From contig CM035167.1 of assembly GCA_020205615.1 (NCBI GenBank), positions 31,044,902 to 31,108,901 of the forward strand: a stretch of 64,000 nucleotides of DNA. Reading direction: 5' to 3'. Positions 1-13,953 of the stretch are shown in pieces. A model generated the notes under the pieces. It was not told the origin of the DNA. It did not search any database and saw nothing but the letters and a program-made list of their open reading frames with translations. Within the stretch, counting starts at the first letter, position 1. Each line of letters opens with the position of its first letter. The stretch is from Panax quinquefolius (lineage: Eukaryota; Streptophyta; Magnoliopsida; Apiales; Araliaceae). Position numbers and translations under genes: made by a program.

Positions 1-2376
1 GATGACAATGACATAATAATTCAATAAAACAAGTTCAAGAATTAAATTTTAAAGATTTATAAGTTATTTTGTCCTGAACTCAAAAATATCCAAATTGTCA
101 ACATGATACTGCTTTGTGGAGTAAAATTCAAGAATACTCAGAAGAATATTTTCATGGAAAGATACTGGATGAAGCGCAAATATCCAGGATATTCTACTAA
201 TTTCATGGAGTATAGAAGCCAAAACTTTAACCAACTGAGTATAATAGAATATATGAAACTACAAATGGATTTTCGCCTGCCATGCGGTAATCCACGTAAA
301 TAGATCATTTCCACAATTTAATAAGGAATGAATACAAAGGATCATTCACCATGCATGTGGTAATCCACATAGACGAGTTATTCAACAGAATAATAAAGAA
401 TGGAATAAAAAAGAATTCACCGTGCATGCGATGTAATCGCTAGCGAGACAAAGTTATTCTAACAAAATAATAAAGACTCGAACCAGTCATGCGAAATCCG
501 CACTTATGACGGGATATTCAATGTAGAATAATAAAGAATGAAATAACAATGAAATTCACCGGGCATGCGATGAGCAGATGCGAGATAGGTTATTCCAACG
601 AATAATAACTAATGGAACCGGTCATGCGTAATACTTATGAAAAGCATATTCCAATGAATAATAAAGAATGGAATAATGAAGAATTCACCATGCATGCGAT
701 AGTAACCGCACAGATAAAGTTATTCCCAGCGAGAATAATAAATAGTGGAACCATGTCATGCGTAATAATACGCACAGACGGGATATTCAATGAGAATAAT
801 AAAGAATGGAATAATGAAGAATTTCACCATATATGCGTACTTAGCGCAGCGGAGTTATTTCAAAAGAATAATAAATAGTGGAATCGAAGTAAATGCGTAA
901 TATTTATATGATGAAAGATATTGCAACAGAATAATAAAGAATGGAATAATAGAAGAATTCACCATGCATGCGATAGACCGCACAGACAGGTTATTCCCAA
1001 CAGAATAATAAGGAATGGAATAACAATAGCTCTCTTCATGAAAATGAAAGAAATAATATCCCTTACCTTAGAATAAAGTTGGATACTAGAATAGAGAGGG
1101 AGCAGACTTCTCTTCTTCTTTCTCTCTATAATTTTTCTCTATAATAATTGCTCTATAGCTTTAGTGAATTGGTGAGAAATAAAGGAAGAATGAGCTTCTA
1201 ATTATAGAAAAATATAGTTTCGATAATTGCACGTTTTGGAGCTCGAAAAATTATAGTACAATACCTCTAACTTTTCTTTCATTTTTAATTTAGTCCTGTA
1301 AGTATTATCAAACTTGCACCACCTCCCCTAATAGTAAATAATGTGAATCAATAGTTCAATCATGTGATTCAATAATTATAATCATTTGAAAATACGAATA
1401 ACAGTATAGTATCTCCATCTATACCTCCATCTTTAACTTAGTCATGTAAGTATTATCAATCTTGCACCAACTTCGCTAATAGTACATGAATGTGAATCAA
1501 TAGTACACACATGTGAACAAATAGTTATAATCATGTGAATTAATAGCAATTAATTCCTCATTTATCCGATTAATTACCCGATAACTTCCAGACATCAATT
1601 ATTATCAAAATAAATGTCGATTTTCACTAACACTAATAATTCTAATACAATGGAACTATCAATTTCATCTTTAATCAACACGAACTTATTCATCATTAAT
1701 ATTATAACTCACAATATTTAACAACCAGGTCATTCTCAGGAAAGAGGGGGCTTTCCGATAAGGATTTCTCTTTATTGCCATGATTAGGTGACCAAACCTC
1801 TTAACATGAACTTAGACATTGTCGATATTGCAAATAATAATATGAATAACTTTGTCGTCTCAATTATTGATTTAATAATATATAACCTATTATACATATA
1901 ATATTGTGACAATAATTGAATCAATAATATGAGAGATATGATACATCAATTATTTGTAGCAATAATTGAGTATAACCGAGTGACTTCTTACGTAAGTATC
2001 AATAATCAATCTTATAGTGTATTATGCATTTATGCGACATCGTATTCTTTGTACTTTTACTACCTAGGTTAGTTCAGCGGTTTTAACGGTAACACTTTTC
2101 TTAGTTATTTTTATAAAAAAATAATTTTGTCGTTTTCTAACTACGACAATACTTTTGTTGTGGGGTCCACCAATGATTGTGCCGTCGTACGAATATTCCC
2201 CGACAAATAGAATATTCCCCGACCAAACGAATATTTTATAACAACTTGTATACTTTACAAAATTTTCACATATCACCCTTAACTTTAACCTTTTATCAAT
2301 TTAACCATTTATGAAATAAAATAATAATTATAAAAAAAATTGAATACTTTCATTTCATAAATTTCGGGGTCTTACA
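1..2376 (-). repeat. Gypsy-family long LTR, minus strand, cut by window start (copy A)
   Basis: The right edge reads GGGGTCTTACA, the reverse complement of the LTR start TGTAAGACCCC shared with other copies in this window. The left part (about 300-1020) is a tandem array of roughly 60-80 bp units with the core GAATAATAAAGAATGGAATAA plus GCATGC-containing spacers. The same array is seen near 11.9-12.5 kb and 60.7-61.3 kb. The first bases of the window match the interior of copy E near 11.67 kb, so the LTR terminus lies outside the window. No coding sequence is seen; short open frames here are repeat translations. Confidence 0.8.
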
Positions 2377-5148
2377 AATGATGACTACTAAAGCCATTTA
2401 TCCTGGACCATCACTTCGTTCCCCGACTTGTTTCAGCTATATTCTCATTTCCTGAAGAGAACAATGAAAGAAAATGGTGAGCTCAACTAGCCCAGTAAGA
2501 AATATTATGACTAAGATAATGCAGAATAAATTATCCTTAGCCTTCAATAGTATAACAACTGATAGAATATAATGGAAAACAAGTTTTAGATCAACAATTG
2601 CAGCGGAACAAGCAATCCATTAGAAGAGTCAAGTAGAGCATGATATCTACTATCTTCTATGATTTAAAAAGTTTTTCATCAAATCTATATTTGAGACTCG
2701 ACAATAAATAAACCACATCATCGAATCATCCCTGCACTATGGGCCAAGGATATTCATGTAATCACCAATGGTCATGATTATACTGAATAAACCCTGGTCA
2801 TAATCATACAAACAACTGTCCATCAATACAATACGGGCCAATGAGGACTTTTACCACATCATTTGTAACATTACGGGTCATGATTATACCGAATGATCCT
2901 AGTCATAATCATACCAATCAACAAATCCATCTATGCATGTAAGCAAAGATGACTTTCATCACAATATAAGCATGAGGATGATGACAATGATATAAGCATT
3001 AATCAAAGCGAAATCAAATCAAGCGAAATCAAGGATAAATATTAAAGACTTTAAATTTATCCGAGTTTAAAAATATCAAATTGTCGACATGATCATTGCT
3101 TTGTGGAGTAAAATTCAAGAATAATATTCATGTACCAAAAATAATTTGGACAGAAAAGAAATATATTTTTTGGGTAAATAGTACCCCGTGAATAGTACTT
3201 TGGGAATAGTACCTCGTGAATAGTACCCCGACATGAAAAGTACCCCAAATACCCGAGTGAATAATATTCGGGTGAATAGTAATTGGGTGAATAGTAACCC
3301 ATGCATAGTAACTCGTGAATAGTACTCCGGCATGAAAAGTGTCCCGAATACCCGAGTGAATAATATTTGAGTGAATAGTAACACGTGAATAGTAACTCAT
3401 GAATAGTATTCTGACATGAAAAGATCAATAATTATCAAGAAAGCTCAGAATAATATCTCCGTGAAAAGATACTTGATGAAGCGCAAATATAAAGGATATT
3501 CTACTAATTTCACGGAGTATAGAAGCAATATTTTAACAGAATGAGTGTATAATCAGGAATACGAGACAAAATAATATTACTCACATACTACAGAGTATGG
3601 AAAAAAATATTGTTCCTTATGAATACTGAACAAAAACAATATCCCTTACAACTGTTGAACGAAAATAATATTCCAACGAATATTTAACGAAGATAATATT
3701 CCAACGAATATTTAACGAAGATAATATTCTTTATGAATATTGAACGAAAATAATATTCATACGAATATGAAAAATAATATCTCTTCAGAATATAAAATAA
3801 ATAATACCCCTTACCTCAGAAGAAGACTGGATACTGGAGCAGTGAAGTAGCAGACTACTCTTCTTCTTTCTCCCTATAGCTTCTCTATCTATAGCTTCTC
3901 TCTCTATAATTGCTCTTGTGAGTCTTAGTGAATTGGTGAGAATGAAGGAAGAATGAGCTTCTATTTATAGGAAAATATAGTTTCGATAATTGCACGTTTA
4001 GAGGCTCAAAATATTACAGTACAATACCTTCATCTTTTCCTTCATTTTCAATTTAGTCCTGCAAGTATTATCAAACTTGCACCACCTCCCCTAATAGTAC
4101 ATCATGTGAATCAATAGTTCAATCATGTGAATCAATAGTTCTATACATGTGAAAATACAAATTACAGTATGGTACCTCCATCTATACCTCCATTTTTAAC
4201 TTAGTCATGCAAGTATTATCAATCTTGCACCACCTCCCCTAATAGTACATGAATATGAATCAATAGTACACACATGTGAACAAATAGTTATATGCATGTG
4301 AATTAATAGCAATTAATTGCTCATTTATCCGATTAATTATCCGACTGGTTAGTATAACTTCCAGACATCAATTAATATCGAAATAAATGTCAATTTCCAC
4401 TAACACTAATAATTCCAACACAATGGAACTATCAATTTTATCTTTAATCAACACAAACTTATTCATCATTAATATTATAACTCACAATATTTAACAACCA
4501 GGTCCTTCCCAGGAAAGAGGGGTTTTCCGATAAGGATTTCTCCTTATTGGGCAAGCAATTAGGTGACCAAACCTCTCCTCGACATAACTTCTGAGACATC
4601 ATCGATATTGCAAATAATAATATGAATAACTTTATGTCGTCTCAATTATTGATTTAATAATATAAAATATTATGCGGATGATCTTTGTGACAATAATTGA
4701 ATCAATAATATGAGAGATATGATGCGTGCAATTCTTTGTAGCAATAATTGAGTATAAGCGAGTGACTTCTTACGTAAGCATCAATAATCAATACCAGGTG
4801 TGCTACTATGCAACCACGCATATTCATATGTACTTTTACTCTTAGGGTAGTTCAACAGTTTTAACGGTAACACTTTCGCCATTATTTTTATAAAACGATA
4901 ATTTTGTCGTTTTCTAACTACGACAATACTTTTGTTATGGGGTCCACCAATGATTGTGTCGTTGTACGAATATTTCATGTTAAAACGAATATTCCCCAAC
5001 CAATCGAATATTATATAACCACTTACTTACTTTTGCAAAATTTGTAAATATTACCCACACTATAACATTATATCAAATCCACACCATAATATTCAAAAAT
5101 ATATTTCGAGAAAAATTATTCTTTATTCATAAAAGTTGGGGTCTTACA
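2377..5148 (-). repeat. Gypsy-family long LTR, minus strand, 3'-truncated (copy B)
   Basis: This is a second minus-strand LTR directly abutting copy A. It lacks the terminal GGGGGCGTCACA side and begins inside the LTR (matching copy E near 11.08 kb). It ends at 5148 with GGGGTCTTACA. It contains an array of GTGAATAGTA-type units at about 3180-3420 (the reverse of the TACTATTCAC array in the intact element) and a reversed TATA box, CTATTTATAG, at 3961-3970. Open frames across 3.1-3.4 kb encode repetitive YYS/LFT peptides in all three minus frames, as expected of a tandem repeat and not a gene. Confidence 0.8.
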
Positions 5149-6162
5149 AAAAATGTGAGTTAACAATGTGAAAAGAGTATATATTTGATAAAAAGTAGAA
5201 AATTTCATAATTATTTGTTGTAAATAAGAAAATTTCTAATCAAGATAGACATCCCACCTAAAAAGTAAAGAAGTCAAGAATTTTGCCACAAATTGTATCT
5301 ACATGCTCATTATTTACTTGTCCATCAAAATTCGCTACATGCTCATTATTTACCTAAAACATTAAATTGACAGCACCAATATGAATATAGTCTCCTGTTG
5401 CCACCACTATTGACAAAATTTAGTTGAGATCTAAACCTATCCTATGAGAAAACAAACCACCAGAAGCATGAAAACAACATGTAGATACAAAACCATGCCC
5501 TCGCATCTCAACTGAAATCCGAATTCATAACTAAGAAAAGTTCTACTCCAAATTCAATTCCAAAACATGATTACATGCTCCAAGAAGCAACCAAAGTAGA
5601 TATAAAAGTAGAAATCACAACGCAGCTAGACTATTCAAAGCTCTGGTTTACTTTCAATAATTTATCCAAAAACAAAACAAATGAAAACACCTGATACATT
5701 TACTTTAGCAAACCCATAACCAACAAAGTTAGCAAATTAGTTTATAGAAAATAAGATATTTAATACTCCATACAAACTTGCATACCTTTTATCAAAAAGA
5801 GAACTTGGACATTCTAGAAATTGCATTAATCATGTCAAATAAACAAACAAAGCTCTGAATGCCTGATCAACCACAATAAACATCCAAATGTACCCAAAAA
5901 ATGATTTTACAATAATCTATTTTCCAATTATCTACCAAAAAATATTACCACTTGTAATAAACTATGTTCTTAAAAATACATATATAACAACATTTTCCTT
6001 TTAGATCTGTCAAGCTCTACCATGTCTTCGGTACATAAACCTTTGAAAAGAAAGACTATCCATCTGCAACGTCCACGGCCAACAAATATTGTTTGTAACA
6101 AAAATATGTTATTTATAAGAGAAAGCAAAATATTATTAGTATCGAAATAAAGAAACAATTGA
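5149..6162. other. Unassigned AT-rich segment between two LTRs
   Basis: About 1 kb lies between the end of copy B and the start of copy D. It shows no LTR motifs, no recognisable protein and no tandem structure. The only open frame (62 codons, 5970-6158, minus) resembles nothing I recognise. It may be older host sequence or the inside of an unrecognised element. Confidence 0.5.
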
Positions 6163-8958
6163 TGTAAGACCCCGAATTTTATGAAATAAAAGTATTTAAT
6201 TTTTCTTATAATTGTTATTCAGTAAATGGTTAAATTGATAAAAAAGTTAAAGTTAAGGGTGATATATGAAATTTTTCAAAATACGCAAGTGGTTATAAAA
6301 TATTCATTTCTGTCGGGGAATATTCATTTGGTCGTGGAATATTCTTGTTGTCGAGGAATATTCGTACGACGACGCAACCATTTGTGGGCCCCATAACAGA
6401 ATAACTGTCGGATGAAGAAAATGACAAGTTTGAGTTTTTATAAATAACGGCGTAGTTGTTACCATTAACACTATTGGAATACCTGGTGGTTAAAATACGA
6501 TGAATGGCGTAGTTACACAAGTAGAAAACGGTATTTACCTGTATTTTGAATTATTGATTCTTACGTAAGAAGGCACTACTCAATAATTATTACAGTAATT
6601 ACTGTTCAATATTTTATTTTATTGATTTAATAATTGCTGCGTTGTTATTTTATATTATTGTTGTTTCAATAATTGTCATTTCCCATTATTGGCAATGTCT
6701 AGAAAGTTCTGTCAAGGAGAGGTTTGGTCACCTAATTATGCGCCAGTAAGGAGAAATCCTTATTGGAAAGCCCCCACTTTCCTGGGAACTGCCTGGTTGT
6801 CATAATTGTGATTCTGTAATATTATTTGTGAATAATTAATTATTAATTTATATGATAAGGAAATATTTATTTGATGTGGATATAAATGATGGATTTATTT
6901 ATGTGGTTATAAATGAAGGAATTAATGTTGGGGTATTTTATCAGTATTTTGTCAGATTGGAGGTATTAAAAACTCAAATCGGCGTTCTTAAAGCTTTATT
7001 GTGTGAGTTGTAATTTTAATTCGACCGTTGGATCGTTATGATTTTTGGATATGTTATACATATATGAGTTGAGTATATGTCCACAAATTTTGAACCGTTG
7101 AAAATTAACGCATGATTTGTTATGAATTTTAAAAGGTGTTGAAACGGTGTTAAAAATCGTCCATTTGTGGATTTCAGATATTTTCTGTTTGGAATTTAGA
7201 AAAACTCAAAGCTACAAAGTTGTAGAGAATTCGATTTCATGCGGAATGGACATAAAATTCGTATTTTTCTAATATATGGGCTATTTTCTATGAATTATTG
7301 AAGTTTCAGAAATTAAAATGTTTTTATTAAATTTATGGGTGGGACCCACTTTTATTTTAACATGTGGGCTGCCAAAAATATTCAGAAGTGGCTGGCTTGA
7401 TTGCTTGATTCAACAAAGGAGGATGGCGTGGAAGGAAATAACTTAAATAATATTATTTTATTAATTTTGTCTTCTTTGGCGTTCTAGCATTTTCCTATAA
7501 ATAGGCGCTTAAGTTAGAATTGAAAATCACACCAGAAACTGAAGTTTTCTCTCTCTATCTTCTCGAGCGTATTTTGTGAGTATTTAGATACTTGAAGAGT
7601 TGCTATTCAGTGCAAGTTTTTTTCGGCTTTTCATCAAGCATTCGATTCCGTAAATCTCGCTTTTTGAGGTAAGGAATTTTAAGGATTATTATGTTTCGTA
7701 ATTTTTCTGACCTTCAAAAATTCTGAAAAAATTTGAAATGATAATTTGATGAATTTCCTTGATTGTTTCCAAAAATGGCGATCTTTGGATGTATAGATTA
7801 GGAGTTTTGGATTTTATGAGAAAAGACTATTTTAAAAGTATAACTCCTTGTGGTTAACTCTAAAATTAGTGAAATTTTTATTGGGAGTACATCTATATAA
7901 CATCAGTATATCCTGTAAATTTCGGAATTTTTGAACAAAAGTACAATTTATGATAAATGTCTAAATATTCGACAGTTTTGACCATGTGAAAAATAGTAAA
8001 TGAATTTTAAAAATTCCGAGAAAAATATATGTTCAATATGGGACTATATTATGCTAAATCCTAGAAAAAAAATATTTTTGGAATTGATTTGGTATTTTTC
8101 ATGAAAATGGACTAGTTATGAATAAATAAATTAAATATGTTATGTGAAGTAACAAAATTGAAAAATAGGATTTTATGGCTTGGGAATCCTATATATGGTA
8201 TATGCAGATTTTTGATGAGGTTGTTGGTTATTGGTTATGAAATCTTATGAGTTTGGCATTTTAGTATGATTAAATGCATTAATTAATAAAGTGTAAACAA
8301 TTAAAATAAATTATTTATAAATTTAAGAAATGATTAAATATTATGGTAGTATTAATAATATTAGATTTTGAGATTATTAAGTGATTTATAACATTTGGAT
8401 TAATGTGTTATGAAATCATTGATTTATGAATCTTACTCTTGAAATTAAATGCAGTTGTTGATCGTATTGTTTTTATTATCATATATAACATTTTTATAAT
8501 CCCGGTGATGAAATTTCTCTTTGACTTAAGTGTAAAGATTGGTAGATTATTGGTATGATCGTGACTATGGGTTCTTTTTGGCCAGTAGTGCAAAGATGAA
8601 TTGTTGACTGGTATGATCATGACCATTGAATTTACAATTGAATATTTTTAGCTTAAGTGCAAAGGTGAATTGATCAACATGGTTATAATTATTGTTTATA
8701 TAAATTCTGAAATAATTATATATTTCTTTGAGATATAAATATCTTTGGCCTGTAATGTAAAGATGAATCGTTGATGAACATCTTTGGCCCGTAGTCAAAA
8801 GATGATTTAATTGTTGTTGAATATCTTTGGCCGTAGTGCAAAGATGACTGTGTTGTTGAATATCTTTGGCATGTAGTGCAAAGATGAGCTCATTAATGAA
8901 TAACTTTGGCCCGTAGTGCAAAGATGAACTTATTAGTATGATTATGAACATGAACTGT
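6163..8958 (+). repeat. Gypsy-family long LTR, plus strand, 3'-truncated (copy D)
   Basis: It starts TGTAAGACCCCG. Near the start it repeats the element GTCGGGGAATATTC and related forms (about 6305-6365), has the TATA box CTATAAATA near 7495 followed by a CT-rich leader, and carries a tandem array of ATCTTTGGCCCGTAGTGCAAAGATGA units at about 8570-8935. The expected terminal ~0.5 kb is missing. The copy is fused at 8958/8959 to a reversed LTR end (TGTGACGCCCCC). Compared with the 41.8-kb LTR it keeps several CTG/CAG trinucleotides that are altered there. Confidence 0.8.
8570..8935 (+). repeat. LTR tandem array with ATCTTTG...CAAAGAT hairpin units
   Basis: At least five units of about 45-60 bp each contain ATCTTTGGC(C)CGTAGTGCAAAGATGA. 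Each unit is itself an imperfect inverted repeat (ATCTTTG against CAAAGAT). Related arrays occur at 43.83-43.95 kb, 51.28-51.41 kb and, reversed, at 59.94-60.12 kb. Confidence 0.8.
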
Positions 8959-11900
8959 TGTGACGCCCCCAAAATAGGTATACATCACCCATCTTGGGTC
9001 GCCAGATACATGGTACAGAATAAAAATACAACTTAATTATACAACTGTCGTGTAAAGTACGACAAAACATAAACTGAGAGTTTAATCAAGAATATTGCCT
9101 TCTAAACAATATCCATTCTCAATGGAGTCTGAAAGTAGTATGCACACAAGCCAATCATGTTTGATGATAAAGCATATACTTTGTAACAATCTTATTCATT
9201 TATTAATAAAAGTATTAATTTATTAAAGGCTTTTAATTATCTACATGATCTTTGTTTTATAATATGTGATAAACCCATAGTTTTAAGCAATGCTTTTAGA
9301 ATAATGATGATGATCATTCTAATGAGATCTAAATTCTTGAAAGCTTAAAACTAAAATAGTTCCCAATCATTGGATTACTAAATTGGGGATTAGTGAATCC
9401 GGATAGATTGGTACATACGTTAACTTTGCTCATTGGATGAGGATGATTAATCTCATGATCATTTGTGTGGAGACACTAAAACAAGTATGTAGGTGCTTAT
9501 TAGAGAATAAGTTCCTTTGAACGTGGCTCGCTAAGGAATACCTAATGGAGTTTTATTTGCTGTTAATAGGAATTTCTGTAGTGATAGTAGTACAAGTAAT
9601 CCTTGGACTTGAGATCATCATAGTATCTTGTGTATGATGAGTTATACTTTGACTTATTCCTTAAGACCCTTAGGGTATATCAAAGGGTATGCTTGGGTAT
9701 AATAAGTTGTACATGGAGATAATGTATGATCGATAAAGAATCTACCACTTAATAAAAGAAGAGAAATGTCCTATGTGATTCGATAAATGACAACCCGGTG
9801 AGTCCTTGGCGGCGAGAATGAAATTAGAAAGGAGTTTCTAATTTGCATTATTTGAGTTGTGCATTTAAGAGTCGAAATACATATAATTAAATAAAATAAG
9901 ACTTGACAAGTAATTCCATGTCTTATATTTAATTGGGACATTGTATGGTGGAAAGATTGAATTGTGCGGTAACTATTTACTCAAAGGTTCTTTAATGATT
10001 AATGTTGAAATCTATATTATCCGGAAAGTCGTTGATCGTTGGGAGGCTTATCCCATATCAGAATAAATATTATTTATTTAAATAAATTAATTGTTTAATT
10101 TATTTATTTAAATAAGATTAGAATTGTTCTAATTGATTTATTCAACCTAGGTTTAATATGGAGAACCTAAAGGGTCACACCATAAAAGGAAGAATAATTA
10201 TTTAAGAAGTTAATGGCATAATCGTAATAATATGTTAAGTATATTTAATTTAATCTATGGTGATAGAATAAATTAAATAGCTTAATATTATTATTTAATA
10301 TTTTAGAAATATTAAATAAAAATTAATAAGAGGAGTCTTATTAATATTATTACAATTATTATTATTTTAATTTCTAAAAGAGTTTAGGAATTAATTTAAT
10401 ATAAGTACTCTCATTTATTCTTAATTGGATTAGGAAGGAAAATTAGTTAAAGGAGTTTAATTAATTATCCCTAATAAGATTAGGAGCTTAATTAATTAAA
10501 AGAATTTAATTAATTAAATAAAACCCAATTCCTTAATTGTTAAGATGGGTTGCCCACATCTATAAATAAGAGGAGTCTTATTATGGGTGGGTATGGGTTG
10601 TTGACTTTTTTACAACGTAATAATTCCAATTTGTTGGAGAGTACCCTTTTCTATAGAGATAGGAAAAACTAGGGTTTGAGCCATAAACACCCATCTTCTT
10701 GAATTTTCTTCTTCTTGGTGGATCACCTCTAGAGGCCAAACGCTTGGGTGGCTAATGTTGATCAAAGGAAGGAACCAAACCCGGTGGATTCAAGTTGAAC
10801 GCGAAAAGGATTGGAGGTGAACTTGTACCTGAGGAAGCTCGATCTTCAAGGGTATGATTCTTATTCATCTTTTTCGTTTAATTAATAATTATGCATAAAG
10901 GATGATCCGGGTATATGGTTTGTAAATTTTTAAACTCTGATTTTTACTCGCTTCGCTAATTTATGCAATTTGATTGCGTTATGAATATTACAAACCTAAT
11001 GAGTCCTCATAGGCGATTATACAAACTCAAATTCAGGTCCTCATTACATTTATTATCACACTATTTAATGTAGAATAGTGAGGACTACTAATGCTATCAT
11101 CTGATTGTAACTCCATTTCGACTTCGTCCCGGCTATATTCTCATTTCACAGAAGAAAACGGTGAAAGAAAGGGTGAGCTCAACTAGCCAAAGAAGAAATA
11201 TTATGACTAAGATAATGCAGGATAAATTATCATTAGCCTTCAACAATGTTAAAGCGATAAAATACAATAGACAACAAGTTTAACTACGGTAGGAATAAGC
11301 AATCCATTGAAAAAGTCGAGTTGAGAATAAAATCTACTATCTTTTATGATTAAAAAGTTTTCATCACTTTTATATTTGAGACTCGACTTAATAAATAATC
11401 ACATCATCATCCTGTGACTACGGCCGAGGATATTCATTAGGGTCACGACCACAAATTATCCATGCACTACGGGCCGAGGATATTCGTGTATTTATTAATG
11501 GTCGTGATCATGCCAACAATCGTCCATCAATGCACTACGGCCAATGAGGACTTTTATCACATCATTTGTAACATTACGATCATGATTATACCGAATAATC
11601 CTCTGGTCATAATCATACCAATCCATCTACCACTACTCACAAGCTCTGAGATGACTTTCAAAAATATAAACACGAGGATGATGACAATGATATAAGAATT
11701 CAATAAAACAAGTTCACGAATTAATTTATCCAGGAACTAATAACGTCCAAATTGTCAACATGATACTTCTTTGTAGAGTCAAATTCAAGAATGCTCAGAA
11801 GAATATTTCCATAAAAAGATACTGGATGAAGCTCAAATATCAAGGATATTCCACTAATTTCATGGAGTATAAAAGTTAAAACTTTAACCAACTGAGTATA

Positions 11901-12850
11901 ATAATAAATAATGGAATAACAAAAGAAATCACCAGGCATGTGATAGATAAGACTGGTGAGTTATTCCAATGAGAATAATAAATATGGAACCGAGTTAAGC
12001 ATAAACGCATTTGCATGACGAGGATATAAAAAAGACAAAATAATAAATGTGGAATAATAAATAATGGAACCGTGTCAAAGTGAAATTACATGCACCGAAC
12101 AGGATATTAAACAGAATAATAAAGAACGGAATAATAAAAGAATTTTACCACGTATGCGGTACTTAAATAAGCAGGTTATTCAACATAATAATATAGAATG
12201 GAATAATAGAAGAATTTCACCATGTATGTGGTACCAGCATAAATAGGTTATTCAATATAATAATATAGAATGGAATAATAGAGGATTTCACCAAGTATAG
12301 GGTATCTGGCGTATCTGAGTTATGTATAGGGTATCTGGCATATCTGAGTTATTCCAATGAATAATAAAGAATGGAATAATGAGATGGATTTCACCAAGTA
12401 TAGGGTATGCCACATATCTGAGTTATTCAGCAGAATAATAAAGAATGGAATAATAGAAGTTCTCTTCATGAATAAGAAAGAATAACACCCTCACAGTAAA
12501 AGACCTTTGGATATCGAAGTAGTGAAGTAGCGAATACTCTTCTTCTTTCTCTCTATAATTTCTCTATCTAGAGTTTCAGTGAATTCGTAAGAAATAATAA
12601 AGGAATGAGCTTCTATTTATAGAAGAATGGAATGAATAGTAACTAATTCATGAACGACCCAGATTGATTTACTTTTAAACGGACGGTCCAGATTAAAACT
12701 TAAAGCAGCGATCCATATTGATTTACTATTAAAAATTTAAACCAGCGATCCATATTGATTTACTATTAAAACTTTAAACCAGCGATCCATATTGATTCAC
12801 TAATATAACTTCAACTAACGGTCTGAAAAATTAGCACATCTCCTCATGGA
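8959..12850 (-). repeat. Gypsy-family long LTR, minus strand, split by an insertion (copy E)
   Basis: It begins with TGTGACGCCCCC (reverse complement of the LTR end). It is interrupted at about 9130-11000, resumes with the same order of blocks as other copies (GGTGAGCTCAACTAGCC near 11.17 kb, the GAATAATAAAGAATGGAATAA array at about 11.88-12.45 kb, reversed TATA CTATTTATAG near 12612) and fades at about 12.85 kb without reaching the GGGGTCTTACA edge. The right boundary is approximate. A short tandem CAGCGATCCATATTGATT repeat lies near 12.70-12.80 kb. Confidence 0.7.
9130..11000 (+). mobile_element. LTR-like insertion inside copy E (possible solo LTR)
   Basis: This 1.87-kb stretch has no counterpart in the other LTR copies. 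Its flanks continue the LTR on both sides. GAGTC occurs at 9125-9129 and again at 11001-11005, a candidate 5-bp target duplication. Inside are a plus-strand TATA box (CTATAAATAAG near 10560), a leader-like stretch and an AT-rich 3' part. No protein is encoded. The outer ends are not a clean TG...CA pair, so its identity as a solo LTR of a Copia-type element is inference and the edges may be off by tens of bases. Confidence 0.45.
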
Positions 12851-12904
12851 ATAATATTGTACCCAAATACCTAATATGTGTGTGTCGTATATTATACGTC
12901 ACTT

Positions 12905-13516
12905 AATAATTGATTTTGGTGAACAACAATAGGGTGAGGAGAACCCAACTTTGGAAGGGTGTTTTGCCACTATCATACAAGATGTCTAATGACATACAAT
13001 CTCGTGTTATCATAAGAAAGGGTTGTGCACATCCACTTTCCAAGTATATCTATGAACACTACCTATATGATCTTGGAGTTGGGTTGAAACATAATGTTCA
13101 ATCGCAGATGGTGGAGATAGTTATATGTCAAGAGAAGACTCACCATTGGAAGGAACATGATAGTAATCTTCTTGTTTTTCTTTGGGGTCTATTGGATCAA
13201 CCAAGGATAATTCTATGGACATATGATATCTATCATAACTTAGATTCATGGCCTCCTATGTATGAAGGTTTCCTTATGCACTTCCCAAAGATTTTAATTT
13301 CTAAAATAGTTCTAGATTGTACCTTTATGTAAGGTATCACTGTGAGGTGTTGTCCATAGTTGGGACATGAGTCACGGTTGGTATTAAAACTCACAGTATA
13401 TGTGTTGTTGTATTTTTACGACAATTGTAGTAATAAAGTTGTAGTTATTTTCTGTACCATGTATTTGGCGACTCATAATAGGTTGGATGGATTGGACCTA
13501 TTTTGGGGGTGTCACA
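12905..13516 (+). repeat. LTR 3'-terminal fragment, plus strand (copy F)
   Basis: It ends GGGGGTGTCACA at 13516. From about 13020 it matches, in reverse orientation, 62916-63411, which lies next to a primer-binding site; both are therefore LTR ends of one subfamily. A 140-codon open frame (12910-13332) runs through it. The reversed homologue is interrupted, so I treat the frame as non-coding. Confidence 0.65.
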
Positions 13517-13899
13517 ATTGACACGTGATTACTTGAATACGATTTAAGGATTATTGTAGTACACATAACCGTGTTAACTTTTCTCCATCCTCGACTTGCT
13601 GTTGAATGAACACGTTTCCATTCAATAACAATATCATCCCAATACTGTAAAAATTGAAATGCATCGTTTAGTTATATCAACAAATTAAATTAACAACTTG
13701 GAAATTGATAACAAAATGTAATGAAAAGGATATATGTACAAATTGATTGAGTCATGTGCAAGTAAAACTAAAACTTAAGTTATATATCTAATAAGAATTC
13801 TACACAGCTGGAGAAATAGATAATAAGCATATTATAGCTCAGCCAACATAGAGAAGCTTACTATGTTAATTGTGATGATCAAGCTTCTCAAATTTTTTC

Positions 13900-13953
<54 letters not shown>

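Noticed and set aside
3093..3428. Three overlapping minus-strand frames with repetitive YYS/LFT peptides
   Set aside because: All three frames are open because the DNA is a GTGAATAGTA tandem array; this is not coding behaviour.
12910..13332. 140-codon open frame, plus strand
   Set aside because: It overlaps an LTR end whose reversed relative at 62.9-63.4 kb has the frame interrupted; no known domain is seen.
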